Position numbers and translations under genes: made by a program. 64,000 nt of DNA from Colimorpha sp002372855 (GTDB lineage: Bacteria; Bacteroidota; Bacteroidia; Bacteroidales; P3), in NCBI GenBank assembly GCA_946621635.1, contig CAMOOR010000001.1, forward strand, positions 146,745 through 210,744, read 5' to 3'. Of the stretch, positions 18,546-26,920 are shown one piece after another (the first letter of the stretch is position 1; every line of letters begins with the position of its first letter). The notes under the pieces were generated by a model. That model saw only the letters and a program-made list of their open reading frames with translations, was not told where the DNA came from and did no database searches.

Positions 18546-21020
18546 ATGAACAATATAGAACAGAAACTAGGCTTCGACCGTATCCGCCAGATGGTGGCGG
18601 AGCACACCACCAACGCCCTGGCCCGCCAGATGGTCGACGCCATGGACTTCTCCACCGACTACGACACCCTGCGCCACGAGCTGCAGCTCACCGAGGAGAT
18701 GCGCCAGATTGTCCTCATGGAAAGCGAATTCCCCCAGCAGGACTTCATCGACCTCACCCCCATCTTCACCCACCTGCGCGTGGGCAACACCTTCATTCCC
18801 CTCGAGGCCCTCTTCGACCTCAAACTCTCCCTGCGCACCATCCGCGAATGCTACTATTTCCTCACCGCCGAGGAGCACATCCAATACGAGGCGCTGCGCA
18901 ACGTGGCCGTCGAGGTGGAGCTGGGCTACGGCGGCAAAGCCTCGCAGCTCAACGTCATCAACTCGCTCCTGGGCCAGCTCATCGACGACCACGGCGAGCT
19001 CTACGACAACGCCTCCCCCGCCCTAGCCGAGATACGGCGCACCAAGGCCCGCAAGGCCGCCGAGGTCGACGCCCAGGTCAACAGCGCCCTGGCCCGCGCC
19101 AAGCGCGAAGGCTGGGCCCCCGAAGGCGCCGAGGTGACCATCCGCGACGGCCGCCCCGTCATCCCCCTCCTCACCACCCACCGCCGCAAGATGCGCGGCC
19201 TCATACAGGACGAGAGCGCCAGTCACCAGACGGCCTTCGTCGAGCCCTCCGAGGTGGTGGAGCTGGGCAACGACCTGCGCGAACTGGACTTCGACGAGCA
19301 CCACGAGATACAGCGCATCCTCCTCACCTTCAGCGACCGCCTGCGGCCCCTGCTGCCGCAACTCGAGGAGGCCTACCGCTTCCTGGCTCGCATCGACTTC
19401 CTCCGCGCCAAAGCCCGCGTGGCCGTGGAGCTCAACGCCGCCGTGCCTCTGCTCCACCCCGAGCCCCGCATCGAATGGCTCGACGCACGCCACCCGATAC
19501 TCTATCTGCAGAAAAAGGACGGAGTGATACCGTTCAGCCTGCAACTGGATTCCCAATCCTCCCGCATCCTCATTATCTCCGGCCCCAACGCCGGCGGCAA
19601 GTCCGTGCTGCTCAAAGCCGTGGGCCTGCTACAATACATGCTGCAGTGCGGCATGCCCGTGCCCCTGCGCCCCACGTCGGAGTGCGGCCTCTTCTCCTCT
19701 GTCTTCATCGATATCGGCGACCAGCAGAGCCTCGACAACGACCTCTCCACCTACACCTCCCACCTGCAGAACATGAAGGAGCTCCTGGCCAGCGCCAACG
19801 AGAGCACCCTCTTTCTCCTCGACGAGCTGGGCGGCGGCACCGAACCGCGCTCCGGATGCGCCATCGCCGAGGCCGTCCTCGAAGAGCTGTACGACAAGGG
19901 GGCCTTCGGCGTCGTCACCACCCACTATGCCGACCTCAAACTCCTGGCCGACCACATGCCCGGCGTCGTCAACGGCGCCATGCTCTTCGACACCGAACAC
20001 ATGCGCCCCCTCTACCGCCTCAACGTCGGCCACCCCGGCTCCAGCTTCGCCTTCGAGATTGCCGAGAGCATCGGTTTCCCCAAGGACATCCTCGACCGCG
20101 CTGGCGAGAAAGTGGGTCGCGAACAACTCAACTTCGAACACCAGCTGCAACAGCTGGAACTGGACAAGAAAGAAATCGAGAAGAAGAAGGAGGAGCTGCG
20201 TGTGGCCGACGAGTTCCTGAGCGAGGTGACGCAGAAATACCAGCGCCTGAGCGACAACCTCCAGGCACGCCGCAACGAAATCATCGGCGGCGCCCGCCGC
20301 GAGGCACAGCAGATCCTCGAGGGGGCCAACCGCACCGTCGAGCGCACCATCAGCGACATCAAGAGCGCCCACGCCGAGAAGGAAGCCACCCAGCAAGCCC
20401 GCGCCCGCCTGGCCGAAGCCACCCGTGAGAATGAAGATGAAATAATTAGGAATGAGAAATTAGGAATTAGGAATAAAGCGGCAGCCAATTCCTCATTACT
20501 AATTCCTAATTCCTCATTGGAACAGGCTTTGCCTGTCACCGTGGGCACCATTGTCCGCATCGACGGAGAGGAGACCTTCGGCCAGGTGGTCGAAATCAAG
20601 GGCAAGAAAGCCGTCGTGGAGAGCAACTCCATCCGCATGACCATCCCCCTCAGCCGCCTGCAAGGCACCGCCAAGCAGAAACTCCCGACACCGAAAAACT
20701 CAGCCTCTCAGTCACTCAGTCACTCAGCCACTTCCTACACCTCCATCTACGACGACATGAACGAGAAGCGCGCCAACTTCAACCCCACCCTCGACCTCCG
20801 CGGCCACCGCGCTGAAGAGGCCTTGGACATGCTCCACAAGTTCATCGACGAGGCCATTCTCCTCTCCGAGAAGGAGGTGCGCATCCTCCACGGCAAAGGC
20901 TACGGCATCCTCATGCAGGTCATCCACCAGGAACTCCACACCATGCACGAAGTCCGCACCTACCGCCCCGAGAAGGTGGAGCTGGGAGGCGTGGGCGTCA
21001 CCATTGTCGAACTGCGCTAA
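18546..21020 (+). CDS. mutS2: MutS2 family ATPase/Smr endonuclease
   Basis: MutS2 binds branched DNA or collided ribosomes and has an ATPase core plus a C-terminal Smr domain. The protein has 824 residues. Walker A is SGPNAGGKSVLLKAVG (about residues 345-360), and STLFLLDELGGGTEPRSG is the Walker B/signature region. A coiled coil (HQLQQLELDKKEIEKKKEEL) follows, and the Smr domain is LDLRGHRAEEALDMLHKFID and ILHGKGYGILMQVI. Two word elements are inserted in frame. One lies after the coiled coil (20444-20518, peptide starting EIIRNEKLGIRNKAAAN). The other lies before the Smr domain (20700-20734, ASQSLSHSATS). Both lie at domain boundaries. The stop overlaps the convergent gene by 4 bases. Confidence 0.95.
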   Translation: MNNIEQKLGFDRIRQMVAEHTTNALARQMVDAMDFSTDYDTLRHELQLTEEMRQIVLMESEFPQQDFIDLTPIFTHLRVGNTFIPLEALFDLKLSLRTIRECYYFLTAEEHIQYEALRNVAVEVELGYGGKASQLNVINSLLGQLIDDHGELYDNASPALAEIRRTKARKAAEVDAQVNSALARAKREGWAPEGAEVTIRDGRPVIPLLTTHRRKMRGLIQDESASHQTAFVEPSEVVELGNDLRELDFDEHHEIQRILLTFSDRLRPLLPQLEEAYRFLARIDFLRAKARVAVELNAAVPLLHPEPRIEWLDARHPILYLQKKDGVIPFSLQLDSQSSRILIISGPNAGGKSVLLKAVGLLQYMLQCGMPVPLRPTSECGLFSSVFIDIGDQQSLDNDLSTYTSHLQNMKELLASANESTLFLLDELGGGTEPRSGCAIAEAVLEELYDKGAFGVVTTHYADLKLLADHMPGVVNGAMLFDTEHMRPLYRLNVGHPGSSFAFEIAESIGFPKDILDRAGEKVGREQLNFEHQLQQLELDKKEIEKKKEELRVADEFLSEVTQKYQRLSDNLQARRNEIIGGARREAQQILEGANRTVERTISDIKSAHAEKEATQQARARLAEATRENEDEIIRNEKLGIRNKAAANSSLLIPNSSLEQALPVTVGTIVRIDGEETFGQVVEIKGKKAVVESNSIRMTIPLSRLQGTAKQKLPTPKNSASQSLSHSATSYTSIYDDMNEKRANFNPTLDLRGHRAEEALDMLHKFIDEAILLSEKEVRILHGKGYGILMQVIHQELHTMHEVRTYRPEKVELGGVGVTIVELR
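20444..20518 (+). repeat. Palindromic 7-bp word element inside mutS2
   Basis: The left arm AATTAGG/AATGAGA/AATTAGG and the right arm TAATTCC/TCATTAC/TAATTCC are complementary around a loop GCGGCAGCC (Ala-Ala-Ala). It is read in frame with no stop. Confidence 0.9.
20700..20734 (+). repeat. 8-bp word tract (CACTCAGT) inside mutS2
   Basis: The tract has tandem TCACTCAG/CCACTCAG units (period 8), read in frame as SASQSLSHSATS just before the Smr domain. It is the same word as in radA, the glucan synthase and the second GH97 gene. Confidence 0.88.
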
Positions 21021-23578
21021 CGGCAGAATATTCGCCACATGTAACTGATGTTGCGCCAGCGATTGTATTCGCCTGGGCAGTAGAGGCGTGCGCCGCGCAA
21101 GCCTTTATCGCGGAGGTCGAGGTAACGCCAAGCGGAAGGAACAAACTGCTGACGGTCGGGATAGATGGCCTGCGGAGCTTGGCGCAGACGTTGCTCGTCG
21201 TAGAAGCGACTCCAATCGAGCAGGTGGTTCTCAATGTAGTACAATTCGCTTTTGTATTGCTTTTCATAGTCGCTCGCATGGGGCCCCACTGCGAACATTA
21301 TCGCCGCGTTCGACGGCTCGCCGTGCCACACCGACGCCACTTTCCACAGCACGATGCCCTCTACATCGCCCACGGGATACTCCAGCACCAGTTCTTTTCC
21401 ATGCAGCGAAACACGGCGCACATCCGTCACCCTTCCGTTCACCTCCAACTGTACGACAGCCTGCACATCCTTCTGCCACGAGGCGAGGTGTATGCGGATG
21501 GTGTCGCCGAGGGCTATCGGGCCGGGATGCTCCGCCCAGGCGTCGACATGCGAGGTGGTTATCGGCATGCGGCCTTGGTAAAGGGTGGTATGCGTGGTCT
21601 TCTCCCCTGCCCTGACGGTGACGCGATAGACGCCGTCGGGCGCCATCGGCGGGAGGGCGAAGGCATGACGCCTGGCGGGTGCAAAGCGCTGACGGAGGGT
21701 CACGCTGTCGGTCACAGGCCAAAGGCCGGTATTGTTAATGTAAGTGCTGTAGGCAAAGCCCGGAAAGCGACGCTCAAACTCTGCGGAGTCGATGGCATGT
21801 TCGGCCTTACGCGAAAGCATGGTGTGGTTGAACCGATGGACAGCGGGCGGCAACAGACGCGCCACCGAGAGCTCGGCGTCGACCGCGGGCGTGGACTTCA
21901 TTCCGCCCTTCATATAGTCCCAATAGCCATAGGAAAACCAGAGGCTGTCGCACGTGGCGCTTTCGAGGTAGAGGTTACATCCCTCCCCGTCGAAATTGCC
22001 ATTCCCTTCCTCGTCCTCCTGCGGCTCCTCTTCGTCCAAATCATCCTCATCCAAGTCATCCTCATCATCATCCAAGTCATCCTCGAAGCGGGCGGTGTCG
22101 AGCTCAAAATGCCAGAGGTACGAAGGATAGGCTTGTGAGGATCGGGCAAGGTCCACCCCTTTGTAAGGGGCATAGAGGGTGTAGCAGTACTCTTTGCCCG
22201 AATGGGGGACCTCGAAGGCGAAGCAGCCATTGGGGTCGGTGCGCGTGGTGGCGACGGTATGGCCTTCATATTGCAGGTGGACTTCGAAACCTTGGATAGG
22301 CTTGCCGGTGCGGCTGTCCATCACCACACCGCGCCCCACCTTGTCGGCCATGAGGTAGCGGTCGGAGAAGACGACCTCCTGCGCCTCGTAGCTGCGAAAG
22401 AGGCTGTCTGCCGACGCCCACAGCAGGTAGCGTCCCGTGGGCATAGGCGGCAGGTAGACGTAGGCCTCGTGGAAGAGCAGGTCGGGATGTTGCGTCACCG
22501 CCATCGTCCACTCCTTGAGCACCTGCGGATGCTCTCGCACCACGGAATCCATCGGCGTCAGCCGCAGGTAGACCCTGTCCGTCCTGCGGTGCCAGAGGGT
22601 GGCCAACGCCCACTCGCCGGCGGTGAAGGGGACGATGTAGGGGCGGTGGTCGTCCTTGAGGCGCACGTCGCCCGTCAGCACCCTGGAGCGCAGCACAGCG
22701 GCATGCTGCGCCGCAACGCTGGCAGGCCAAAATTGCTCGATGGTGTCGCACCAATGGAGGATGTCCTGGTATCGGTACCACTGGCTGTACTTCTCGGCTT
22801 CTACCAAGGCTTTTTTGGCCATGCGCAGGTAGTATTCCGCCAGCAGCAACGAGGTGTCGCCGCGATGGCTATGGAGGTGCAACTCGTATTCATCCGACTC
22901 CCATCCGTCGCGCTCGGCCATCTGGAGGTCGAACCACAGGCTGCCGTTGGGCCTGCCTTCATAGCTGCGCCGCAGCGAATCCTCGGCCTGGTGGTCGCGC
23001 CCGGCGGCGAGGTCGAAGAGGCGCCGCTGCTCCGCCGTGGGCAGCACCCCCAGGCGCACCATAGCCACGCTGTCGCGGTCGCCGAAGATATCGCGTCCGC
23101 TGCGCGGAACCAACGGCTCCACCCGGGCGGCAGTCCGCCGCCGCAACGGCTTGCCCATCAGCGAGCAACACACATCGGGGTCGCCGGTGTCGTCGCGCAT
23201 GAAACGCGCGTCGGCATAGGAGGCCACATGGAACGGCAGCGTGTCGCTTCCGTTGCCGGAGGACCACACGGCCTGCACCAACCCCATCAACTGGAGCCAC
23301 CCGGTGTTGCCCGCACGGCGGCTGACGGCGGAGAGCGTATAGGTGGTGTCGCCACGCTGGCCGGCACCGTAATAGAGGCAACGGTAGTGGTCGACGGTCA
23401 GCGACGTGTCGCCGCGCTCGAAACGGCGGACGAGACTCCTGTAGCGGTACTCGCCGAACCAGCGGCGCGTCTCCTTGTCGATGCGCTCGTAGTTGGGCGG
23501 CACGGGCGCGGGGTTCTCCTGCGCCTGCAACGCGGTAGCAACCAGCACCAACAATACCCCAAAAACATATCGTTTCAT
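21017..23578 (-). CDS. Large secreted protein, remote alpha-2-macroglobulin-like architecture
   Basis: An 853-residue exported protein (signal MKRYVFGVLLVLVATALQAQ). After a helical N-terminal half it has YVYLPPMPTGRYLLWASAD, then a carboxypeptidase-regulatory-like domain (GRGVVMDSRTGKPIQGFEV...TDPNGCFAFEVP). An Asp/Glu-rich linker (DDLDDDEDDLDEDDLDEEE) follows, then segments such as ALGDTIRIHLASWQKDVQAV and VEGIVLWKVASVWHG. The order resembles the N-terminal part of bacterial alpha-2-macroglobulin-like proteins, but no thioester CxEQ domain exists. It shares blocks with the next gene upstream. The family label is inference. Confidence 0.65.
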   Translation of the reverse strand: MKRYVFGVLLVLVATALQAQENPAPVPPNYERIDKETRRWFGEYRYRSLVRRFERGDTSLTVDHYRCLYYGAGQRGDTTYTLSAVSRRAGNTGWLQLMGLVQAVWSSGNGSDTLPFHVASYADARFMRDDTGDPDVCCSLMGKPLRRRTAARVEPLVPRSGRDIFGDRDSVAMVRLGVLPTAEQRRLFDLAAGRDHQAEDSLRRSYEGRPNGSLWFDLQMAERDGWESDEYELHLHSHRGDTSLLLAEYYLRMAKKALVEAEKYSQWYRYQDILHWCDTIEQFWPASVAAQHAAVLRSRVLTGDVRLKDDHRPYIVPFTAGEWALATLWHRRTDRVYLRLTPMDSVVREHPQVLKEWTMAVTQHPDLLFHEAYVYLPPMPTGRYLLWASADSLFRSYEAQEVVFSDRYLMADKVGRGVVMDSRTGKPIQGFEVHLQYEGHTVATTRTDPNGCFAFEVPHSGKEYCYTLYAPYKGVDLARSSQAYPSYLWHFELDTARFEDDLDDDEDDLDEDDLDEEEPQEDEEGNGNFDGEGCNLYLESATCDSLWFSYGYWDYMKGGMKSTPAVDAELSVARLLPPAVHRFNHTMLSRKAEHAIDSAEFERRFPGFAYSTYINNTGLWPVTDSVTLRQRFAPARRHAFALPPMAPDGVYRVTVRAGEKTTHTTLYQGRMPITTSHVDAWAEHPGPIALGDTIRIHLASWQKDVQAVVQLEVNGRVTDVRRVSLHGKELVLEYPVGDVEGIVLWKVASVWHGEPSNAAIMFAVGPHASDYEKQYKSELYYIENHLLDWSRFYDEQRLRQAPQAIYPDRQQFVPSAWRYLDLRDKGLRGARLYCPGEYNRWRNISYMWRIFCR

Positions 23579-23620
23579 ATCCTAATTCCCAATTCCTGAT
23601 TCCCAATTCCTAATTTCATA
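23579..23620 (-). repeat. GGAATTA word tract spanning a stop and the next start
   Basis: On the minus strand the 7-bp units GAAATTA, GGAATTG, GGAATCA, GGAATTG and GGAATTA encode the last residues and stop of the 551-residue lipoprotein and end at the ATG of the following gene. Confidence 0.82.
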
Positions 23621-25237
23621 CTGCCTGGAGAGGTCGAACGTCTTGTTGTTGTAGAGTTCGTCCCAGTACCAGTCCAACCGCGTGCGCCCCACGTCGGCAC
23701 TCGCGGTCCACGACCCAAACTCGCCCTGCCACATCGACAGGAACTTCATCTGCACCACGCCCCGGCGCCGCAACGGAAGGACAAGCACCGTATCGTTATC
23801 GTTGAACTCCAGCCGCTTAACCTCCAACACCTTGCCATTCACCTCCACCTGGCACATCACCGTCACCCCGCGGTAGCAGCTGCCCACCTTCACCCGCAGC
23901 GTGTCGCCCACGGCCAGGTGCCGCCCGCCAACGATGTCGGCATAGAAAGAACCGCTGCCAAGGCGGTAGCCGGGAGTGTGATAGTGGAAATAGAGCCTCT
24001 CGATGGAATCCACACTTCCCTCCGGCAGAGGCATCTGCAGGGCGATGCGGTACGACCCGGGCGCCAGCTTGGACAGGTCGACGCTTGCCGTGTCGCCCAG
24101 CGACATCGCGATGTCATAGGAGTCCGCGAGGGTAAACGCGGGCAGTTCGGACAGCGAATGTCGACTCAGGGTGTCCATCAGCAGGTACGGGAACCGCCGG
24201 GCGAACTCGGCACTGTCTATCGAATGGTGGATACCCTCCGCCCATATCGGTGTGGAAATGAAGGTGTTCATGCGCCAAGGCTGCGGGTCGGCAATGCGCA
24301 TCACGTCGACATGCACCGTCGTCCGGAACGGCTCGTTGCCACGACTCGCCACCGTGAAACGGAAACGGTCGTCCTCTGACGGAACATTCTGTATTTCAAG
24401 CGAGTTAGGGTAATAATACGTAGCATTGTCGGAAGTATCGGGTCGTCCGACGGAAATCGTATCGTCTTGGTTCAAAATCATGTGAAAATAATTCCCCTTG
24501 GGCATCAACGCCATTGCCTCGCCAACGCCCAAGTCGTTGGGTTTGAAGCGCACCGAGGCCACCTTCCGGCCATCCTCGTCCACCAACCGGCCCTCGGGCG
24601 AGAAGCCTCGGGCAACTATGCGCAGCGTGTCGCCGAAGAACCAATAGCGTCCGAAAGCATCCCCTTGGTAGATAATGCCCATGACCTGCGTACCCGACTC
24701 AACGACATATTCCTTCCACGGCACCAGGCCCTCAAACCGGTAGGCCCCCGTCGAGTCCGTCCGCACCGTCCTCACCCACGTACTGTCCTCGTAGTCGGTC
24801 ACCTTCACCTCGACGCCCGGGATAGGTTTGCCGCTGACGGCATCGAGCATAAACCCCTCGGTGCCAATCTGGAAGAAATTCTCGTCGCAATTGAACACCA
24901 TCACCGTGTCGGACCTGAAAACCACAATCTCATCCAGCCAAGGGCCGCCCTTCTTCAGCGAGGCCCGCAGAAGGTAGCGCCCCGGCGCCGCAGGCGGCAG
25001 GTAGAGGTACTCCGTACCCTTGCCGCCGGCAATCTTCCACTCCACGGGCTCACCCTTGCCGTCCTCGCGCTCCATGCGTATCCACAGCGGATCCTCCATG
25101 TTGCACGCAATGCCCATCAGCGTCCACGTGCTGGCCGGATTGGCCCCCTCACGCGGACAGAAACGAACCTCCCTGCGTTGTCCTTCAGAAGCGCAAGACA
25201 CTAACAACAAGAACAATAGAGCAAATGAATACCTCAT
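23582..25237 (-). CDS. Lipoprotein related to the 853-residue neighbour
   Basis: A 551-residue lipoprotein (MRYSFALLFLLLVSCAS). It shares the neighbour's layout: YLYLPPAAPGRYLLRAS, a regulatory-like domain (EGFMLDAVSGKPIPGVEVKV...TDSTGAYRFEGL), IDSAEFARRFP, and HLAVGDTLRVKVGSCYRGV. It is probably a duplicated paralogue lacking the long N-terminal half. The C-terminus EIRNWESGIGN and the stop codon lie inside a GGAATTA/GGAATTG word repeat, only 3 bases before the next ATG. The start is set at 25237, because the upstream extension has no signal-like sequence and overlaps the promoter region. Confidence 0.68.
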   Translation of the reverse strand: MRYSFALLFLLLVSCASEGQRREVRFCPREGANPASTWTLMGIACNMEDPLWIRMEREDGKGEPVEWKIAGGKGTEYLYLPPAAPGRYLLRASLKKGGPWLDEIVVFRSDTVMVFNCDENFFQIGTEGFMLDAVSGKPIPGVEVKVTDYEDSTWVRTVRTDSTGAYRFEGLVPWKEYVVESGTQVMGIIYQGDAFGRYWFFGDTLRIVARGFSPEGRLVDEDGRKVASVRFKPNDLGVGEAMALMPKGNYFHMILNQDDTISVGRPDTSDNATYYYPNSLEIQNVPSEDDRFRFTVASRGNEPFRTTVHVDVMRIADPQPWRMNTFISTPIWAEGIHHSIDSAEFARRFPYLLMDTLSRHSLSELPAFTLADSYDIAMSLGDTASVDLSKLAPGSYRIALQMPLPEGSVDSIERLYFHYHTPGYRLGSGSFYADIVGGRHLAVGDTLRVKVGSCYRGVTVMCQVEVNGKVLEVKRLEFNDNDTVLVLPLRRRGVVQMKFLSMWQGEFGSWTASADVGRTRLDWYWDELYNNKTFDLSRQYEIRNWESGIGN

Positions 25238-25259
25238 ATTGACATATTTTTTATGATTG

Positions 25260-25290
25260 CAAATATACATTTTTTTCTCATTCGTGCAAA
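25260..25290 (-). promoter_or_regulatory. Bacteroidetes-type promoter of the lipoprotein gene
   Basis: On the minus strand TTTG (25287-25290) precedes TATATTTG (25260-25267) with a 19-base spacer, 22 bases before the ATG at 25237. The rest of 25291-25459 is AT-rich without other recognisable content. Confidence 0.75.
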
Positions 25291-25459
25291 ATCATTCATA
25301 TATAATATAACAGGTTTTTTTCCAAAAGTCTACATCGACCATGCAATTTAACATTTTTTAAGAGAACAGACCCTTGCCGTAAAACAGTAAAAAACGCAAA
25401 AACACAACCGATTGATTTTCAAACACTTGTAAAATACAGCTTCTTGACACATAACTATC

Positions 25460-25558
25460 TAATAATCAGTACCGAAGAGGTACCATCTTCTTCCCATCTT
25501 CTTACCACGTTCTTACCCGCCTCTTACCACCCTTCACGACGGAAGAACATGATAGGGA
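25460..25558 (+). repeat. 11-bp-word promoter-proximal repeat, family E, copy 2
   Basis: The order is AATAATCAGTACC, then the words CATCTTCTTCC, CATCTTCTTAC, CACGTTCTTAC and CCGCCTCTTAC, then the closing GGAAGAACATGATAGG. It lies 60 bases upstream of the hydF -7 box. Confidence 0.85.
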
Positions 25559-25617
25559 GTTGGAGGGTCGGGGAAAGGAATTTTTTACATATCGCGTGCG
25601 GATTACTATTTTTTTCG

Positions 25618-25625
25618 TATCTTTG
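25618..25625 (+). promoter_or_regulatory. -7 box of hydF, placing the start at the ATG
   Basis: TATCTTTG ends only 4 bases before the ATG at 25630. With the usual distance from the -7 element to the transcription start, the mRNA would begin at or next to the ATG, implying a leaderless message. No clear TTG lies at the -33 position. Confidence 0.6.
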
Positions 25626-25629
25626 CAGC

Positions 25630-26817
25630 ATGATTGGAAACGAACTGAAACCGCGTATCGGCCTGTTTGGCAGGAGGAATGTGGGCAAGAGCTCCATGGT
25701 CAACTACCTGACGGGCCAACAGATAGCCATCGTCAGCGACACTGCCGGAACGACCACCGACCCCGTGCGCAAGAGCATGGAAATCGGCGGCATAGGCCCT
25801 GTGGTGCTCGTCGACACCGCCGGCATCGACGACGAGGGTGCCCTCGGGGCCCAGCGCGTGGAGAAAAGCATGGCGGCGTTGGCCGAGGTGGACCTGGCGC
25901 TGCTGCTCTACACGGAGTGGGGCGAGCCCGAAGAGAAGGTAGTGCGCTGGTGTGCCGGGCACGGCACGCCGCTGCTGAAAATCAGAAGCAAAACGGATAT
26001 CCCAGATGCTCCGGATATTCCGGAAAACCCGGAACTTCCGGATTACCAGCTGACTACCACCGACCCGTCGCTGCGCGAGGGCCTCATCGAGGCCATCCGC
26101 CGGGCGATGCCGGAGAGCGCCTACCACAGCCGTAGCCTGCTGGGAGACATTGTGAACCAGGGCGATACCGTGGTGCTGGTGACGCCCATCGACAGTTCTG
26201 CACCCGAGGGGAGGATGATTCTGCCGCAGGTGCAGGTGCTGCGCGACCTGATGGACCTGCATGCCCGCGCCTACTTCTGCCAGCCTGCAGAGCTGGAAGG
26301 CACCCTGGCCTCGCTGCGCGAAGAGCCTCGCCTGGTGGTGACCGACAGCCAGGCGTTCAAGCAGGTGGCTGAGGTGGTGCCCGAGGAGGTGCCGCTGACG
26401 AGCTTCAGCGTGGTGCTGGCACGCCAGAAGGGCATGTTCGAGGAGTACCTGCGTGGCACACAGACCATTGGCCGCCTGAAGGACGGCGACCGGGTGCTGC
26501 TACTGGAGAGCTGCACACACAATGTGACCTGCGAGGACATCGGCCGTGTGAAACTGCCGGCCGCCCTGCGCAAAAAGACGGGGAAGAAGCTGGAGTTCGA
26601 CATCCTGGCCGGAAACACACCGTTCTCCGCTCTCCACTCTCCGCTCTCCGCTTACGCGCTGGTGATACAGTGCGGCGGATGCGTCATCACGAAGCAGCAG
26701 GTGCGCGCACGACTGCTGCCGGCGCTGGAGGCGGGCGTACCCGTGAGCAACTACGGCCTGGCCCTGGCCTGGTGCAACGGCATCTTCGAACGCGCCACAA
26801 GAGCATTGAGGAATTGA
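25630..26817 (+). CDS. hydF: [FeFe]-hydrogenase maturation GTPase HydF
   Basis: HydF is the scaffold on which the 2Fe subcluster is assembled before transfer to HydA. The 395-residue protein has P-loop GRRNVGKSSMVN, switch TAGTTTDPV, and DTAGIDD. The C-terminal cluster ligands are CTHNVTC and CGGC. Two word inserts are present. One is a 9-bp CCGGATATT tract (25995-26044, DIPDAPDIPENPELPD) between the GTPase and middle domains, replacing the expected NKxD surroundings. The other is a CTCTCCG tract (26622-26652, FSALHSPLSAY). The start at 25630 is chosen because the -7 box lies immediately before it, and an upstream in-frame ATG at 25549 lies in a repeat. hydE, hydG and hydA are not in the window. 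Confidence 0.93.
   Translation: MIGNELKPRIGLFGRRNVGKSSMVNYLTGQQIAIVSDTAGTTTDPVRKSMEIGGIGPVVLVDTAGIDDEGALGAQRVEKSMAALAEVDLALLLYTEWGEPEEKVVRWCAGHGTPLLKIRSKTDIPDAPDIPENPELPDYQLTTTDPSLREGLIEAIRRAMPESAYHSRSLLGDIVNQGDTVVLVTPIDSSAPEGRMILPQVQVLRDLMDLHARAYFCQPAELEGTLASLREEPRLVVTDSQAFKQVAEVVPEEVPLTSFSVVLARQKGMFEEYLRGTQTIGRLKDGDRVLLLESCTHNVTCEDIGRVKLPAALRKKTGKKLEFDILAGNTPFSALHSPLSAYALVIQCGGCVITKQQVRARLLPALEAGVPVSNYGLALAWCNGIFERATRALRN
25995..26044 (+). repeat. 9-bp word tract (TCCGGATAT) inside hydF
   Basis: Units TCCGGATAT, TCCGGAAAA, CCCGGAACT and TCCGGATTA (period 9) are read as D-I-P-E-N-P-E-L-P. The same word family occurs in cinA, the beta-mannosidase and the sstT tail. Confidence 0.88.
26622..26652 (+). 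repeat. 7-bp word tract (CTCTCCG) inside hydF
   Basis: Pyrimidine-rich right-arm words are read FSALHSPLSA. No matching left arm lies beside it. It is placed just before the CGGC cluster motif. Confidence 0.85.
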
Positions 26818-26920
26818 AAATATTGACTAACAACCGACTTATTGATGCCGGCGGGACGCCGGCGCTCCAAATTCAAACCTTAAAAACTTTAAACCGTAAA
26901 CCTTAAACTTTAAACCATAT
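26818..26920. repeat. Intergenic TTAAACC word tract plus GC palindrome
   Basis: The gap holds the GC palindrome GCCGGCGGGACGCCGGC (about 26846-26863). An AAACCTT/AAACTTT word tract (period 7) then ends at the ATG of the cytidylate-kinase-like gene. Confidence 0.85.
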
